Source of the DNA: Augochlora pura
Taxonomy: Eukaryota > Arthropoda > Insecta > Hymenoptera > Halictidae
NCBI RefSeq assembly: GCF_028453695.1
Contig: NC_135775.1
Span: 7,084,046-7,148,045 of the forward strand
Length of the DNA stretch: 64,000 nucleotides
Reading direction: 5' to 3'
In this document: positions 47,301-60,538 of the stretch, piece by piece
How the letters are laid out: each line of letters opens with the position of its first letter
Numbering within the stretch: the stretch's first letter is position 1
Notes under the pieces: model-generated
The model's database searches: none
What the model was told of the DNA's origin: nothing
Seen by the model: only the letters and a program-made list of their open reading frames with translations
Translations under genes and position numbers: made by a program

Positions 47301-50300
47301 TCCTCGCAAATCGTTTATCCCGTCGGTACCAGGGCCCGCTACACGTTGGATATTGTATTACAGGGTTGAATATTTAACGAGGCCGACGACACTTGCCACG
47401 AGGGGCAGAAGAAGTTCCCGAGGCCTCTTTCCTTCCCGAACGTATACCCGCCGCCCCTAATTCTTTTCGCCTCGATTTTCCCGATAGCCTAGGGGCGACC
47501 CACCCCCTTACCCCTCTCTCTCTCCCTTTATCTTTCTCTCTTTTTCTCTCCTTCGCGGTAGTCCTCTCTATTTTCTTACGAGAAACACCGCCCGCGATAC
47601 TTGTCTTATCTCCTGCTACGTGTCGCCAACTTTACACCGGTACTCGATGTTTCCAACGGAAGGTTGGTAAAACCGGTGAATTATTAACCGCGACATTCCT
47701 TCGGACCACACCGTCGTCGTCGTCGTCGTGGCGTTTCGTACCTGTTACCATATTCGAGAACATTTAAACCGTCGTGGTACCGTGCTCGCTTATCAACGGC
47801 ATCGCGATGACGTTAAATTTTTGCCATAACAGCTATAGAAACGCGATACTGACGTACTGCAATGCTAATGGCTGACGTCTAGCGCGCTCTAGAATAATTC
47901 TTCGAGACCTACTTTTACAATAAATAAAACCAGTTCGCACCGAGCCTTGTTCTGTTAGCCGCGACACTGACGTGTTTCTCGCGATTAAATGGTGGAGTTA
48001 GTTACAGTGGAATAGCCGATTACTGTGCCTTTCGTTTGCTTCCAAGCATAATTAACTGTACATTTATCGAAGAAGACGTATTAAATTTCCTTATTTAAAT
48101 TCAGTGAATTATTTATCTGTTAAAATTAAATATGTAAAAGTAGGAAGTTCTTAAAATATCACAAAAATTGTTTTATTGGAGAAATTTTCTTTAAAGCTTA
48201 TGAAAAAGTTTAAGACAGTATTAAATAAGTGAAGATCAATGTTTAATAAAGTAATTATATTAAGATTACGAAAAAACAAAACAGTGATTATTTATCTGAA
48301 TTTTATATTTTTAGTTTCAATTTCCGTAGTTCCTCAAATAGCAAAAACGCCTGGTGTCCCATAATTAGCTTTTCTACCCTATTTCCAATGTCACAGAGTG
48401 TCTCCATACGCGCTTCAAATAACCACCAAGATTTTACAAAGAAATTGATTCCGCGGCAAGGGTGTGGTGACCGATAGGTGCCGAATAAGCTGACCCAAAT
48501 CCCTCTCGCGACCGTAAATAAAAAGTAAATTTACTTTCCCGAATTTATTCGATGTTCCCGAGAGCGATCCCCCCGTATTTTCCCGCGGTGCGCGTCACGG
48601 GCTTCACTTGTTTCACCGTTTAAAAATAATTCGAGAAGGCCGCGGGCCCGGGTAGAAAAAAAGCAAACGTGTCAGCACCGAAAATATAATGCGAATCCCG
48701 CGGAGGAATATCGCGAGAAGAGGAATCGAAAATTCGGGTAGCGCTCGGCGGGAATTAACTCGGGACAACGATTTGTCGTCGTTGCCGGGGCTCGCGCCGT
48801 CGTTCCCCGGTCCCGGAATAATATTTCTCTTCCGTGTAATTTTCCGCAGTAGTAAAGTAAACCTTGCAAGTAATTTCGGTCCATCCTTCTTGCCTTTTTC
48901 GCCGGTAGGGAAAAGAAAGGGCGGCGCGGAGGAACGGCGGGGCGAGGTCGAAGGCGACCGTGTCGCGTTCTGCGAGCAGCCCCGGCATATCTACACCCCC
49001 GACGTTGCCGCCGCCGCCGCCGCTTCTGCGTCCCCGAGCCCTTGCAACGCCATAAATCACCTCGACAAATTTAATTATCCTGCTGTCTGCGATAAAGCCC
49101 GGCGCGCATCCTCCTTGTTGTCTAACTTCACCTATCTCGCAAGCCCTTTAAGCCTTCGACTCCTTCCTTCGGCCTGGTTCCGCTACGTTCTTTGCGGAAA
49201 ATCCATGGGGAACGGGCTGAAGATCCTGCGAGACTCGCTCGCAACATGTTTTTCCTAAATTGAAAGTCTGTTTCTGTCTTTTTCTCCTTTTCTTTTTTTT
49301 CCACGGAACGGAAACGCGGCGATCGATTCGCGCTGCTCCGAGAATAATTTCCGCCCACTCGCGCGGCACATTTCTGATTTGCTGTTTTCTTCGGAGAATT
49401 TTCGAGGGAGTGGAGGGGAACCGTAACAAGCGCCTCGTTCGGTTCGAATAACGTAGGATACGGCGGAACAATTATAATTAATTGGAAGGGTTGTTCCGTT
49501 CCTTTTTACACCGCGCCATTTACATCGTATTATTTAATCTCCTTTCGCAGAAAGTGTACACAATTAGAAGAGCTTCCAACGAATCGTCGGCTAAATCCTC
49601 TAATATAATTCGGTAAACCGGCACGAACGCTCCGCAGATTAACCCCGGCCCATTATTATTATAGTATTATTGTTTATAAGTTTCCTTCGGCTAATGAAAC
49701 GTTCGCGGCGGAACGTGATTTCCGGTTTCATCCCCCAGATTACACGGGATCCCCCGTTTATTCGGGCACAACCGAGATTATAACAACTTGTTGTCCCTTC
49801 GATTAATCGAAATTCACGTTTATCCCTTTCTTGTAGTATCCGCCCCGGCCGTCGTTTCTTACCGTCGAGGCTTATCTAGATCGTAGATACCCGAGTAGAA
49901 TTTACCGCGGCTCACCCTCGCGGCCGAACCCCTCTGAAAAAAAAGACCAACGAAAACGAATCGAGGATTGGATTTCTCATAAAATCGATCCTCCTTTATT
50001 TGCCGGTATTACTCGCGGGAAAAAGATATCCGGGTAGAGACATTTTCCATCGATTTCTTGCACATTTCGTAATGCTTCTATCAACGTTTAACTCTAGCAC
50101 GCTGTTCGGCTAATTACCGCGTCGATATTCTCTGCATTCAATTATCTTCAACGGTTTTACAAACTGGCATCGATTATCTTGACGCGATCGGTGTATATTA
50201 TTTTATGACTTACATATTTATTCTTGATGTCTGTCATAATTACGGATCTTTATGCGAAATACAAATTTTCTACATTCACCGCAAGTCACATAAGTCATTT

Positions 50301-52477
50301 TGGAATTTCTTCCTATAGGATTTGTACAGGAATGATTGCAATATATTCACACGCTTCTATTCTTTGAATCTTTCTATTGTTTCAAATTGTATGTACAGTA
50401 GAACCTCGATTATTCAGTTCTCCAATATCAGAATTATTTATCACGTAATTACTCTTTGTATGTAATCAGCACAATCCAAGGCAGTCAATCCATATGCAAA
50501 ACGATTTTCTAAACAAATTAATAAAGATGAAAACTGGCACTGCATTGGAATGGCTATTCAATGTTCGCATATTTATGCCACTCTAGTGAATAATCTAGCT
50601 ATAACCAAGGTTTCACTGGTCTCTGTTAGAAATGCTTACAATCTGCAGTCTAATTTCAATGTGCACAGTCTCATTGTAATATATAATATGTAACGCAGGA
50701 AGTTTATTCAAGAGTTTATTAAAATAAACAGTCGTATAATTTCGGCATAGTGTAAACGAAAATACGAAAAACGAGTCGTTGTTAAGTATTCGGTGGTTCT
50801 ATTGTTAAAAGTCGCTCGGAGGAAACAGCGTTAAGGAAAATTAGATAGCAAGCCACCTTGTGTTTGGACAATCGGGGAGTACACTTTCTGATTTGAATTT
50901 TCCGTTTGCGGGGCGCATCGCGCCGGGAATTCCGACGGTCGAACCGAAGTTTCCGGGATGCTCAGGTAATAGAACGGCGGGGACGTGGCAACGTGTCCAG
51001 CAGCATCGCAGATAAGACACGCGCGATTCGTCCTGGCCGTACCTACACGGAGGGTACCGCGCGTGTCCTTTAATCGCGTGTCCACCGGAGCAACGTGGAA
51101 ACGAGAGACGTACACACATGTGACGCGTGGCGGGACGCTCTCCCGCTGCAACGGCGCCGATAACGGAATGCACTATTTGCACGAACCTAATCCGCGGACC
51201 CGGGCGAAATTTATCTGGCGGCGGGGCCAGATAAGAACCCGCCGTCCGTGGTTTATCCCGGCCCAGTTAATAGTGATCTCGGTAAGCTCTCCAACGAAAG
51301 GTAGGTTAAGCGTCTCGCGCTCGTGCATACGGATAAACGTGAATTTCGATTAATCGGCCCGGTAAACAGCGCGCGTGTAACCACGGAGCGAAAGCGGGCC
51401 CCGGAAGTCGAGTGCCGGATGGAATTCCAGCCGCTTGTCTCGAGGGCCTTTCGTTCGCTTACCCGGGGGTGGTTTCGTCGGCATTTTTCGTCATCGTTGC
51501 GACGCCAGCCCCTTGACTTGAAGCTCCAGTGCGCTCTCTGCAAATTCGAAATCGATCCTTGGCTGACAGGGATTTTTAATTGAATCGTTTTATTAATTTA
51601 TAATATATGGGCAAATATCTAGTTTTACGAAGGCAAAGCTTAATTTATGTTGAATGGCGATAAATGAGTGAATCATGCGAATAGTTTAGCTACGAGTATG
51701 GCAATCTTATCGTTACTATTGTTAATGAATGTAAATCTACCGTAAAGCAGAATTGATTCTTTTAAGTGCTTAGAGCATTTTCTTTCAAGTACTCGGAAAT
51801 TTTACCTATTTTTAAAGTTAATTTATTTATACTTGCGTCTATACAACCGACGATATGTTGAAACATAAAGAAAAATTTGTGAATCAGACGTGGATAAATC
51901 ATGTCCTCTATACATCTATCATAGATAGATCATCAATTAAATAGACATCATCTCTTTATAATTTTTACCTCTGATTAAATACGAATTTTATTTCTTCCAA
52001 ATGAAACCAAAATATGATAATACTGTTATCAAAATCTAGAATCGAAAGAAATCCGTAAATCAAAAATAGTCTTCCATTACGAAAATTATACACAACGAAG
52101 GAGCACTAATCAATGTCGATATGAAAGTAATGGCAGCGGTTAAATTAAAGTGAGCCCATCGTATGAAATTCTGCTATAAGAATGCAGCGAGATCTCAGCT
52201 AGAGCGGTATCGAAAGGTGAGCAGAGTCGGTTCTGCAGCGAACTCTTTCACGCAGTTTTCCCTCTCTCCTCGTGGTTCCGTTCCTCCTCATTGAAATCGT
52301 AACCGCCTCCGCGGCGAGATTGGCATAAGGCAACTTGACCGAGCCGCTCCCTCATTGTCGAGCGTCCCGGCTGCATTATAATACAATTTTCAGTATAGTT
52401 GGACCCGTGGTCGGCGAAGTATACGCTGCGCTGGCAAAAAGAAACGACACGGAAAGGGGAAAGAGAGAAAGCGAGCG

Positions 52478-52506
52478 AAAGAGAGAGAGAGAGAGAGAGA
52501 GAGAGG
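52478..52506 (+). repeat. (GA)n array
   Basis: About 29 bases of GA dinucleotides in purine-rich surroundings. Confidence 0.95.
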
Positions 52507-54774
52507 GTGGAGGTAAGGGAGAATGAGGGACAGAGAGGGTGGAGGTCGTAAGCGAGTGTGCGCGCGGACTTACAGGCGCGCGCGCATACATGCAGGCTGC
52601 CGGCAAGCACGCGTACCTGTGTGTGGAACGGGGGTATAAAGTGAACCGGTGGCAGCGATCACAATGCGCCGCATCAAACAAAGCTGCTGCGCGCACGGGG
52701 CCTCCATAGAAGTGTGGGTGGGTGCGCGAGGTGTAGTATTACTCATTCAAATGATCCTCTCCAGAAGCTCGCTCTCTCTTTCTCCGTTTTCCCTCTCGTG
52801 CCCGATCTCCCCCGCGACGCCCTCCCTCCGGCCTCTCCTCGCCACGGTGCTTTTAATCCACGGCCGGGCATTCATATCTTCTGTGCTCCGTTTAAATAAA
52901 GAGTCCTGGCTCCAGGCCTGTTGCATGTGCAAACGCGGACCGGACGACCGAAAGCCCCGCGTATTGCACGCACGTACGCGGCCGAACGCGTACGCCGGCA
53001 CACCGAGAGAGAGGCGCGCAGGTACGACAAGGGTGGCTAACAACCCCTTTTGCCTAGATTTCATTTCGGAGAGCTCGAGAGCTTCCTCCGGCGTCCATTG
53101 TGCCCGATCGTTCCATCCCTCTCTCTTTCTCTGGCCGTCTATCGTTCGCTCTCGTTCCCGAAACACCCCTTTATTCGAGTCACATATCGAGGACGCGCCA
53201 TGGGACTGATTTTCGAGGCTCTGTTTTGTCGAGGAGACAGGGCTGCCTTTCAGAGAACGATCGCGCGGGCGTATTGTAGAACGCGAGCTTCCTTTATGAC
53301 GGCAACGAGATTTCGGCAGGGCACCGTCGCTTTTCTTTTATTTATCCTGCGCCCTTCGCCATTGCCGCGCTGCGGATGTTTGGACATGTTCGCGCGTTAA
53401 TGCGCAGGCTTCTTGCGTTTCACCAACTTGGACCGACGACTCTAGTATTTTATTATTAGTATTTATTAATTAACGGACGCGAGCCCTTACTATAAGAAGA
53501 ATCGTCAGACAGACCTCGTAATGACGCAGAATGCGTAATAGGTTGTGTTTAAAATGTATAGAGATGTACAGGATAGTCATTATATCCATTCTTATATTTT
53601 ACAAATTTGGCTACTTGCGAATATTTCTATTGCCTTCTTTTAAATCGGGATAAAATTCTGTTCTCTTTTCACCATTATTTAAACATTTATGCGAGTATAA
53701 GCACACGATACTTTCTGTTTTTCTTCTAGGTTTTTGATAGTATGGCTGTTATGCATCACGAAACAAAGGTAATTTTAGTTTGGCTAGCGATCTTATCGTG
53801 TAAGATAAAATTTAATGCAAATGCTTAGGGCAAATTGAAACTCGGAAAGCGAAAACGGAATTTCACGGAAGCAGCGACTGGAAAGTAGATCCCCAGAAAT
53901 TCCGGTTACGTCATTCCTCCCCTTTCTCAATTTCTTTAGCATCGACTTCCTCTGCACCCTGCGGAGCTCCATTGACGCGGTCGGCCGGCCCGGACACCGA
54001 CTCCGTTTGGCCACGTTGATCGGTCGTCACAACACACGCTGCAGGAGTGAAAGACGCGCGCTTTCGCCCCGGCTCTACCGCGAAAAAGCGACTCTAAACG
54101 GATTTTCCGGCACCGTTCTAATGCCATTGTGCGAAATCGCTGGCTCCTTCGGTCGCGTCCGGCGGTAAAGTGTTTCCCGATTCTCTGTCGTCCCACCGTC
54201 TCTCGTCTCCTTTTCACCGGATTGTCAACAGTTGCCCCGGGGCCTCAGGGGTCTCTCTCCCCCTCTCTGTCTCTCTCTCTCTCTCTCTCGCTCTTTCCCT
54301 CTTTTCGGGGTTTTGTCGTCGACGCAGCCAGCTAACGTCTTTCCCCCGGCCATTGTCAGCCGGAAAATTCTCGGAAGGACTCCTCGGAAAATAGACGGGT
54401 CGAGAATGGACCCCGACACACCCCCGCTGCGCGTCCCATTGTCGAAATCCGCACTCGCAACGGGGCCCTCCGCTTTCCGGGGCCGGGTTAAGCCGAGATC
54501 TCGAATCTCGGAAAGGATTTGGCCCACGAGCCGCGGCCCCTGTCGCTTTTCCATGGGACCGGCAACACGAACCCGGGACCACAGTCCGTTCTTGACTTCG
54601 GATCCAGGCACGGTTCTGCATGAGAAAGGGACGGCTTATTAAGTCCTCGGGGCTGGAACTGACGGTGTCCTGTCCGCTCGGATGGAAGAGATTTGTGCGG
54701 AGTGTGGGCCGAAGTGCCACCGAAGTGGGGCGGACTTTCACGAATAAGCGTTTCACAGATTCCCGCGAACCGTT

Positions 54775-54813
54775 AACCCTTTGCGCTAGAACAACGAGTC
54801 AGGCTCGTGACGA
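54775..54813 (+). repeat. Short dispersed repeat, copy 2
   Basis: Same orientation as the copy at 1691-1729. Both are followed by AT-rich sequence with weaker resemblance (GATTAT or GATTGC, then TACAT), suggesting a longer ancestral unit. Confidence 0.45.
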
Positions 54814-56848
54814 AGATTGCATAGATGATATATTAAATATAAGGTACATGTCCTAGTGCTTGAACTGGTAATATTTTTATAATTGAACTCTTATTGCTGT
54901 TTATTAGTATTTATTTGAAAAGATGTTTTTCAAAGCGACAGTCAGAGCAAGTAAAAATGAATTAAATATGGACATCGATTCGTTTAAGTACAACAAAATT
55001 TGATGTTAAGGATAAAAGTAAATGTAGGACAAACAAGAAGCAGAAGTTATCTCGCTCTACTATAACAATTATGATAAACGAAGAAATGCTAATTAACCAC
55101 ATGCATTCGAACGTCTCCTATTAGGTGCTACTAACAGAACAATTTTTATTTCAATACACATTTTAACAATATTTTATTAAATTCCATTTAAGCAATCTAA
55201 TCATTTTCAACGTATAACGTTTTCAAATTTTCATTAAAACCTCCCTCACTTCTTCGCAAATAAATAAGACGAATTTATCGGATTAAATACACAAAATTCA
55301 AAATCCTTAGCCCAGAGTCTTGCACATCGAAATCAGACGTTATTGTTCTTCACGGATTAAGTGCATTGATGGATTTCCCCAATCGTGCAATACAATCTCG
55401 ATCCGGTTATCTTACTTTTTAATCTGCATATTTTTCATTTCAGTTCTAATCGAAACTTCGCGAATCTGTTATTTTCTGACACAGAAAGTTCTTTGTCCCG
55501 TTTTCTGTCAAAAGCTGTCGCCTACCGTCAATCCCAGTTTATTCTTCTTATAATTAATAAATTAAACAGATGAATTACCCTTCAGGTCACGAAATACAAG
55601 CAGTGATTTAGTTAAATGTCAAGTAAATGTCGTGAAAAGATTTAAGAATCACAGAAAAAGTCTTGATGTCGTTGCTATAAAAATTTACATTTTTAATCAT
55701 TCTGCCATTATATTAACCATAAAGGGTGCGGTGTCTATGGGTACTAAGTATGCACGTGGTTACAAAATTAGAATGCGGATCATCAGAAAATCGATCATCC
55801 ACAGGAATAGTGCGGAAAATTTCCAGGAAAAGAATTTGCAAATAGTTTGTCCCAGAAAGGGGGGACACTGGCGTGCGAAAAACTCACAAGTCGACCGATC
55901 TCGCATAGACACAGTCGTGTGTGGCTCGTGGGTCTCCTAGCTGGCCGGATTATCGGGGGTTGAGCGCGCACACGCGCGCCGCGATTATGTACAGGGTGGT
56001 CCATTGTCAGGCGGAAATTACGGAAACGCAAATTGGCCGGTGTGACTGTGACGGGCGCAGACGTGAGCCACGTGCTGCCACCGCCGTCGCCGCCGCTGTC
56101 GTCGTCGTTGCTGCCGTTGCGGTTCTGTAATCAGTAATGCCAGTGCTCGGGGTGGCGAGGGGGGGTCGGTTCGAAAGGGGGATGGCTAGATCGGGGCGGA
56201 TTTCTAAGCCGTAAGCCCCGCTATTGAAACGATCAGGCCTGAAGGCTGTACCTACGGGCGCGCAACGCATTTCGGCAATTACGCGTTAACGATGCGCGCC
56301 CACCCCCGATATGAAATTGCCTTTCTCCCCCGCGATACATCACCGCCATTTTGAATCCCGTCTACCGCTAGCTGGCTCCGCCGAGGCGCCTTTACGCGCC
56401 CGTATTTAGCTCTTAAATTGCCGAGAACAGGTCGAAGTAAATTCGTACAGTTCGCAATGGATCGATTCGTCGCTTGAAAATTTGAGTTACGCGTTTCCGA
56501 ACGGCGTTCTCGGAATTCTATCTTCATCCCGTGGAAAGTCCAAGAATGTCGATATCGAAGTATTCGCCGATTAACTTCCATCTTCGTTGTTTTCGATAAA
56601 GATTTCTATCGCGTGGCCGAACAACGCGTTTATCACGTTGTTGTTTACTGTGCAGTATGCAGTTTTAATTAGCGGAAGATTACGTGCTTATCGTGTCCGT
56701 ATCACGGGTGCATCGGGTTCGGGTTCGTTAGTGGCTTAAACGATTTTGCGGTTTGTTTTTCGGAAAATTATCGGCACCTCCAGAATCATTGTCTTTGCTA
56801 TCGAACGCCAGAGTTGCGCACTAATCCATTATTTTTCCATTACTTTTG

Positions 56849-57064
56849 TCGTTGATTAAATCAATTTATCTTATCTGATCAATGCCAAATTTTCCAGTTA
56901 ATCATTATCAAAATAATAGTCAGCACGTGATTACTATATTAATTATGATTAATGGTTACATTTTCTTTGATTACTTAAATTATTTGTTAGTCATGATTAC
57001 CCGATTATTCCCTAATCGTAATCATTAATCGTGGACATGGTTTCACGTTTGTCATAATTAATTT
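56849..57064. promoter_or_regulatory. Candidate enhancer: dense cluster of homeodomain-type motifs
   Basis: Within about 215 bases there are around ten GATTA/TAATC-containing motifs, many within TGATTA or TAATCA, on both strands, plus several TAATTA/ATTAAT cores. These are core motifs for Exd, Hox and other homeodomain proteins. The island is AT-rich, which raises chance matches, but GATTA is more repetitive here than in neighbouring AT islands. Regulatory function is inferred. Confidence 0.3.
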
Positions 57065-60012
57065 CCTATCGTTCAATGCGATTTAACGGTACCAACGGCA
57101 ACAATATTTCTTCTCGCAGTAATTTTTGTTAAAGTGTTGATGAAAATATTCGATCAGCGTTGTGAAAAATATACTTTATTCCATTAGACAACAACGCGAA
57201 ATATTTACACTTTGAGAACTTATGCAACAAGAGAGACGATTATATGCTACATACGCATCTTCGTTAGATACACACATATGCACGCATCACACAAATATCC
57301 TGAATGCAAGGACATGAAAAATCATAATTTTTATGAAACCGGTGCACGAGTAAAACGAGGGATGTGACAATTACCACAGAAAGAATAACAAATAGAACGG
57401 ACTTGATCGATTCGGGAGGACCGTCTACACAAATATTTTTCAAAACCCCCATAAAACGCGGCGTCAACGGGAACCGGAGGAATAATGCCGCGGGGGAACG
57501 CCTCCGAAAATTTTTTTTCAGCCACCCATTGTCGCGTCTCGACATCGATTCCGGAAAAACGCGCGTGTTTTACCGGTGTTTACGAAAGTCACCGACAGAG
57601 ATAACTGGGGCGGCGCGTGGAACAACGTCGCGAGCGTCTATCTCACACAGGGTGGCCCCATTGTCGTTGCCCTTGGCTCTCCCTGGCGTGGAGTTTTTTT
57701 TTTCTCGGTCCCAACCCCCGGGGCAAGCCACCCCTGGTGTTTGCGCAGCCACCCCGTAACGTGTATCGTCGATCGCATTAGCCCGGCGCGACTATGAATT
57801 TCAGAATGGCCCATAATTGTTATTGCGTCATTGTGGCGGTGTCGCCGCGCTTCTAGGCTGTTAGCGCCGCAAACAAGAATCGAGCACCGCGGAGAATCGA
57901 GATCTCGAGCCTGTCTTCCGGCTATTTATGTTCATCGTCGTACCGATAATTTGTAACCGAGGATAAACAGACGATCAACAACTTATACGCGGTTCAACCC
58001 TTTCGTCAGCATCTGGATACTATATGTTTTCAATCTTTTTGTACGATCGTTGTGCAATATTATTGTAACAAATTTTATTTTTAATATTCATTCTGTCTTA
58101 ATAGTACAACGCTATGCGCATTTAAAAACACACAAATATTTCATGAAATTGGAGAAGATTTTATTCAGTAAAATTAGAATTGCAAGGGAGCTATATGACA
58201 TTAATTACTTTCTCAATATTCTTACCTTATCGGAATTTCAATAATATTAAGAAATTATGACCAGTGAGCATAAAAATTAAATTTTAAAGAATTCTGTCAC
58301 CTACGTATCAGTTACACAGAAATGAAAGCACTTTCTTAATAATGCAAATAAGATTTTGTTAATGAATTAATTAGAATAAATTTGCTTAATAATATAACTG
58401 TGATATACTTTTTATGTGATTTTAATAATTCAAATTTACACGGAGTCGTGTGCACGTGACAACGATGTCAAAGCGTTGATAAAGAATTTAAGAAATTAAG
58501 AATTTAAAGAAATTAAAGATATTATGATGACTAAGACAGATATTACTTATTTAGGTAGTTCTGGTGTTCAAAATAATTCTTCTGAAAAATATTTCCCTTA
58601 CATTTACCGATTTCGGAAAGTTCCTCGGCGTCTAATTAAATCGGTTATCGCTATTGTACTTTATTGAAACTATCGATCGGTCAGCGACGAGATTTTCGCG
58701 AACTTAGCCGTGAACGATAAGCGGAGAAGGCTACGGATATCGAGGTCCCGACTATCATTACGATATCTAATCGAATCGATAATCGGAGACGTCGACGCCG
58801 TGTAATCGCGAATCCAAGGTCACGGTGCCGCGATCAAATTAGATCGCCGAATACGTCGATGAGCGCATCGGGCGTGGACAATTTTATCCGCTTCGAAAAC
58901 AGAGCGTTATCGATCCGCGTTTCCTGGTGCAACGCGATCGACGCAGCAGCTGCTCGATCGACCAAAACGAGAAACTGATTAATTCTGTAGATAATCGATC
59001 GAAGTGCACGATGATGGTTCACGGTTCTTTCGCGGCGGTCTTCCGGGTTTGTTTTCGATGGATGTTGTCGATAAATGTCGAGCACCTTTCAGTATTCACC
59101 ATTTTTACTTGTCCTGTATTTTCACTAACCGATTGTCAACGTTTATCGTTAATTATGACAATTTTTGAACTTCTTTGTGACAAACGACGCTGTATTATAG
59201 TTTCTTCCTTTATTTATATATCATAATTATTCTGAACATAGCACAATTTTTCTGACATCATTACTAAAATTCACATACTCTTTTGCACCCAATTAACGTG
59301 TTATAGAGATATAAAGAAAGTGATCATCACAAAATATTATGTCTCTAAGTACAGTATCGTTCATAAGTATCCAAACGATATTATAAGTTGGGAAAAATCC
59401 ACGTCTATTGGATAATTTTAAGAGGTAGTATATAATAATTATAGTTATTATCTTTTTAACATTAAATTAAACGCCTTTCTTTCTTTTCTTTAATTATCAT
59501 CAAAGTTTAATAGTAATTTATTCGTACCTCTGACTATTCATTGTTACGTGAATATGTAACATTTACTTTTATTGTAACGTTTACATGTTTAATTTTAAAA
59601 ATTAAGCGGAATGCAAAATAGATATAAGTAATAATACATGTGGAATCGTTCGAACACTTGTCAACGGTGCTGTGTGTTATTATTACGTTAGGTAATTTTT
59701 ACTATTTTTGTTGGCACCTCCTGCACATGCCGTAGATACTAATCAAATAAAACTGAGAAGAAAGCAAACGACGCGGATCGTCAAAAGTTACAGACTGCAC
59801 GGTCAATTACCGATTCTTACTATTTAATCGTGGGAGAGATCACGGCCGAAGGTTGTCAGAACTTGGACAGAGTCGCTCGGATCGCAGTTTGGCAGCGTCC
59901 GCGTCCCGGTGATTTAGCGAATTGTAACAGTATCAAGCTGACCGAGTATAAATCACCCGCACGACCGAAGAATCACCGCTCGCATAACTCACGGGACAAG
60001 CTTGCACGCGTT

Positions 60013-60316
60013 CCTCTCTCTCTCTCCCTCTCTCTCTCTTTCTCTCTCTGCCTCTGTTTTGCTCGTCTTCCACATCCACTTTTCGGGCTCTGTTCTCCCG
60101 GCTGTTCGAACACTTGAAATCCCGCTGCTATCGGGTATACCTAAATATAGCTGAAACAACGTATCGTCTTACAGGGCAATTTACCTGCTAGTCAATAATT
60201 CTCGAATTATATTCGAAAGAGGGGTCGAGGAACGAACGCGGTCTTTCACATTCGCAGAAAATTTCGGGTTCGATTTACGAGGACGCGTGGGGGTTGCTGA
60301 AGAGGGTGGGGGTGCA

Positions 60317-60355
<39 letters not shown>

Positions 60356-60500
60356 ATCTAACCGAGTGGCGGAGCGGAGAAGCTGATTCAATCATGATAA
60401 TTCCTCGAATGAAATTTACCGTCGACCATCACGCACGTAGCCAGTAACGTAGCACGAGACCGGCTTCCGAGGGTGCTTGGTAACCGAGGGATGCATCTCA

Positions 60501-60533
<33 letters not shown>

Positions 60534-60538
60534 CCTCT
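60013..60538. repeat. CT / GA / CT microsatellite trio
   Basis: A CT array (60013-60052), a GA array (60320-60354) and a CT array (60499-60538) lie within about 530 bases. The middle block is complementary to each flank in a single strand of RNA or DNA. Confidence 0.9.

Larger units (their letters stand above)
38601..52300 (+). other. hth: hth intron, middle part
   Basis: No exon was recognised. AT-rich islands lie near 40.7-41.1, 42.5-42.9, 44.6-44.95, 46.6-47.1, 48.1-48.5, 50.1-50.8 and 51.6-52.2 kb. Repeats include (CT)n at 44301-44336 and 44355-44371, (GTC)n near 47708-47729 and (CCG)n near 49005-49023, plus two diverged relatives of the fold-back element. Open frames here lack domains, splice context or codon bias. 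Confidence 0.85.
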
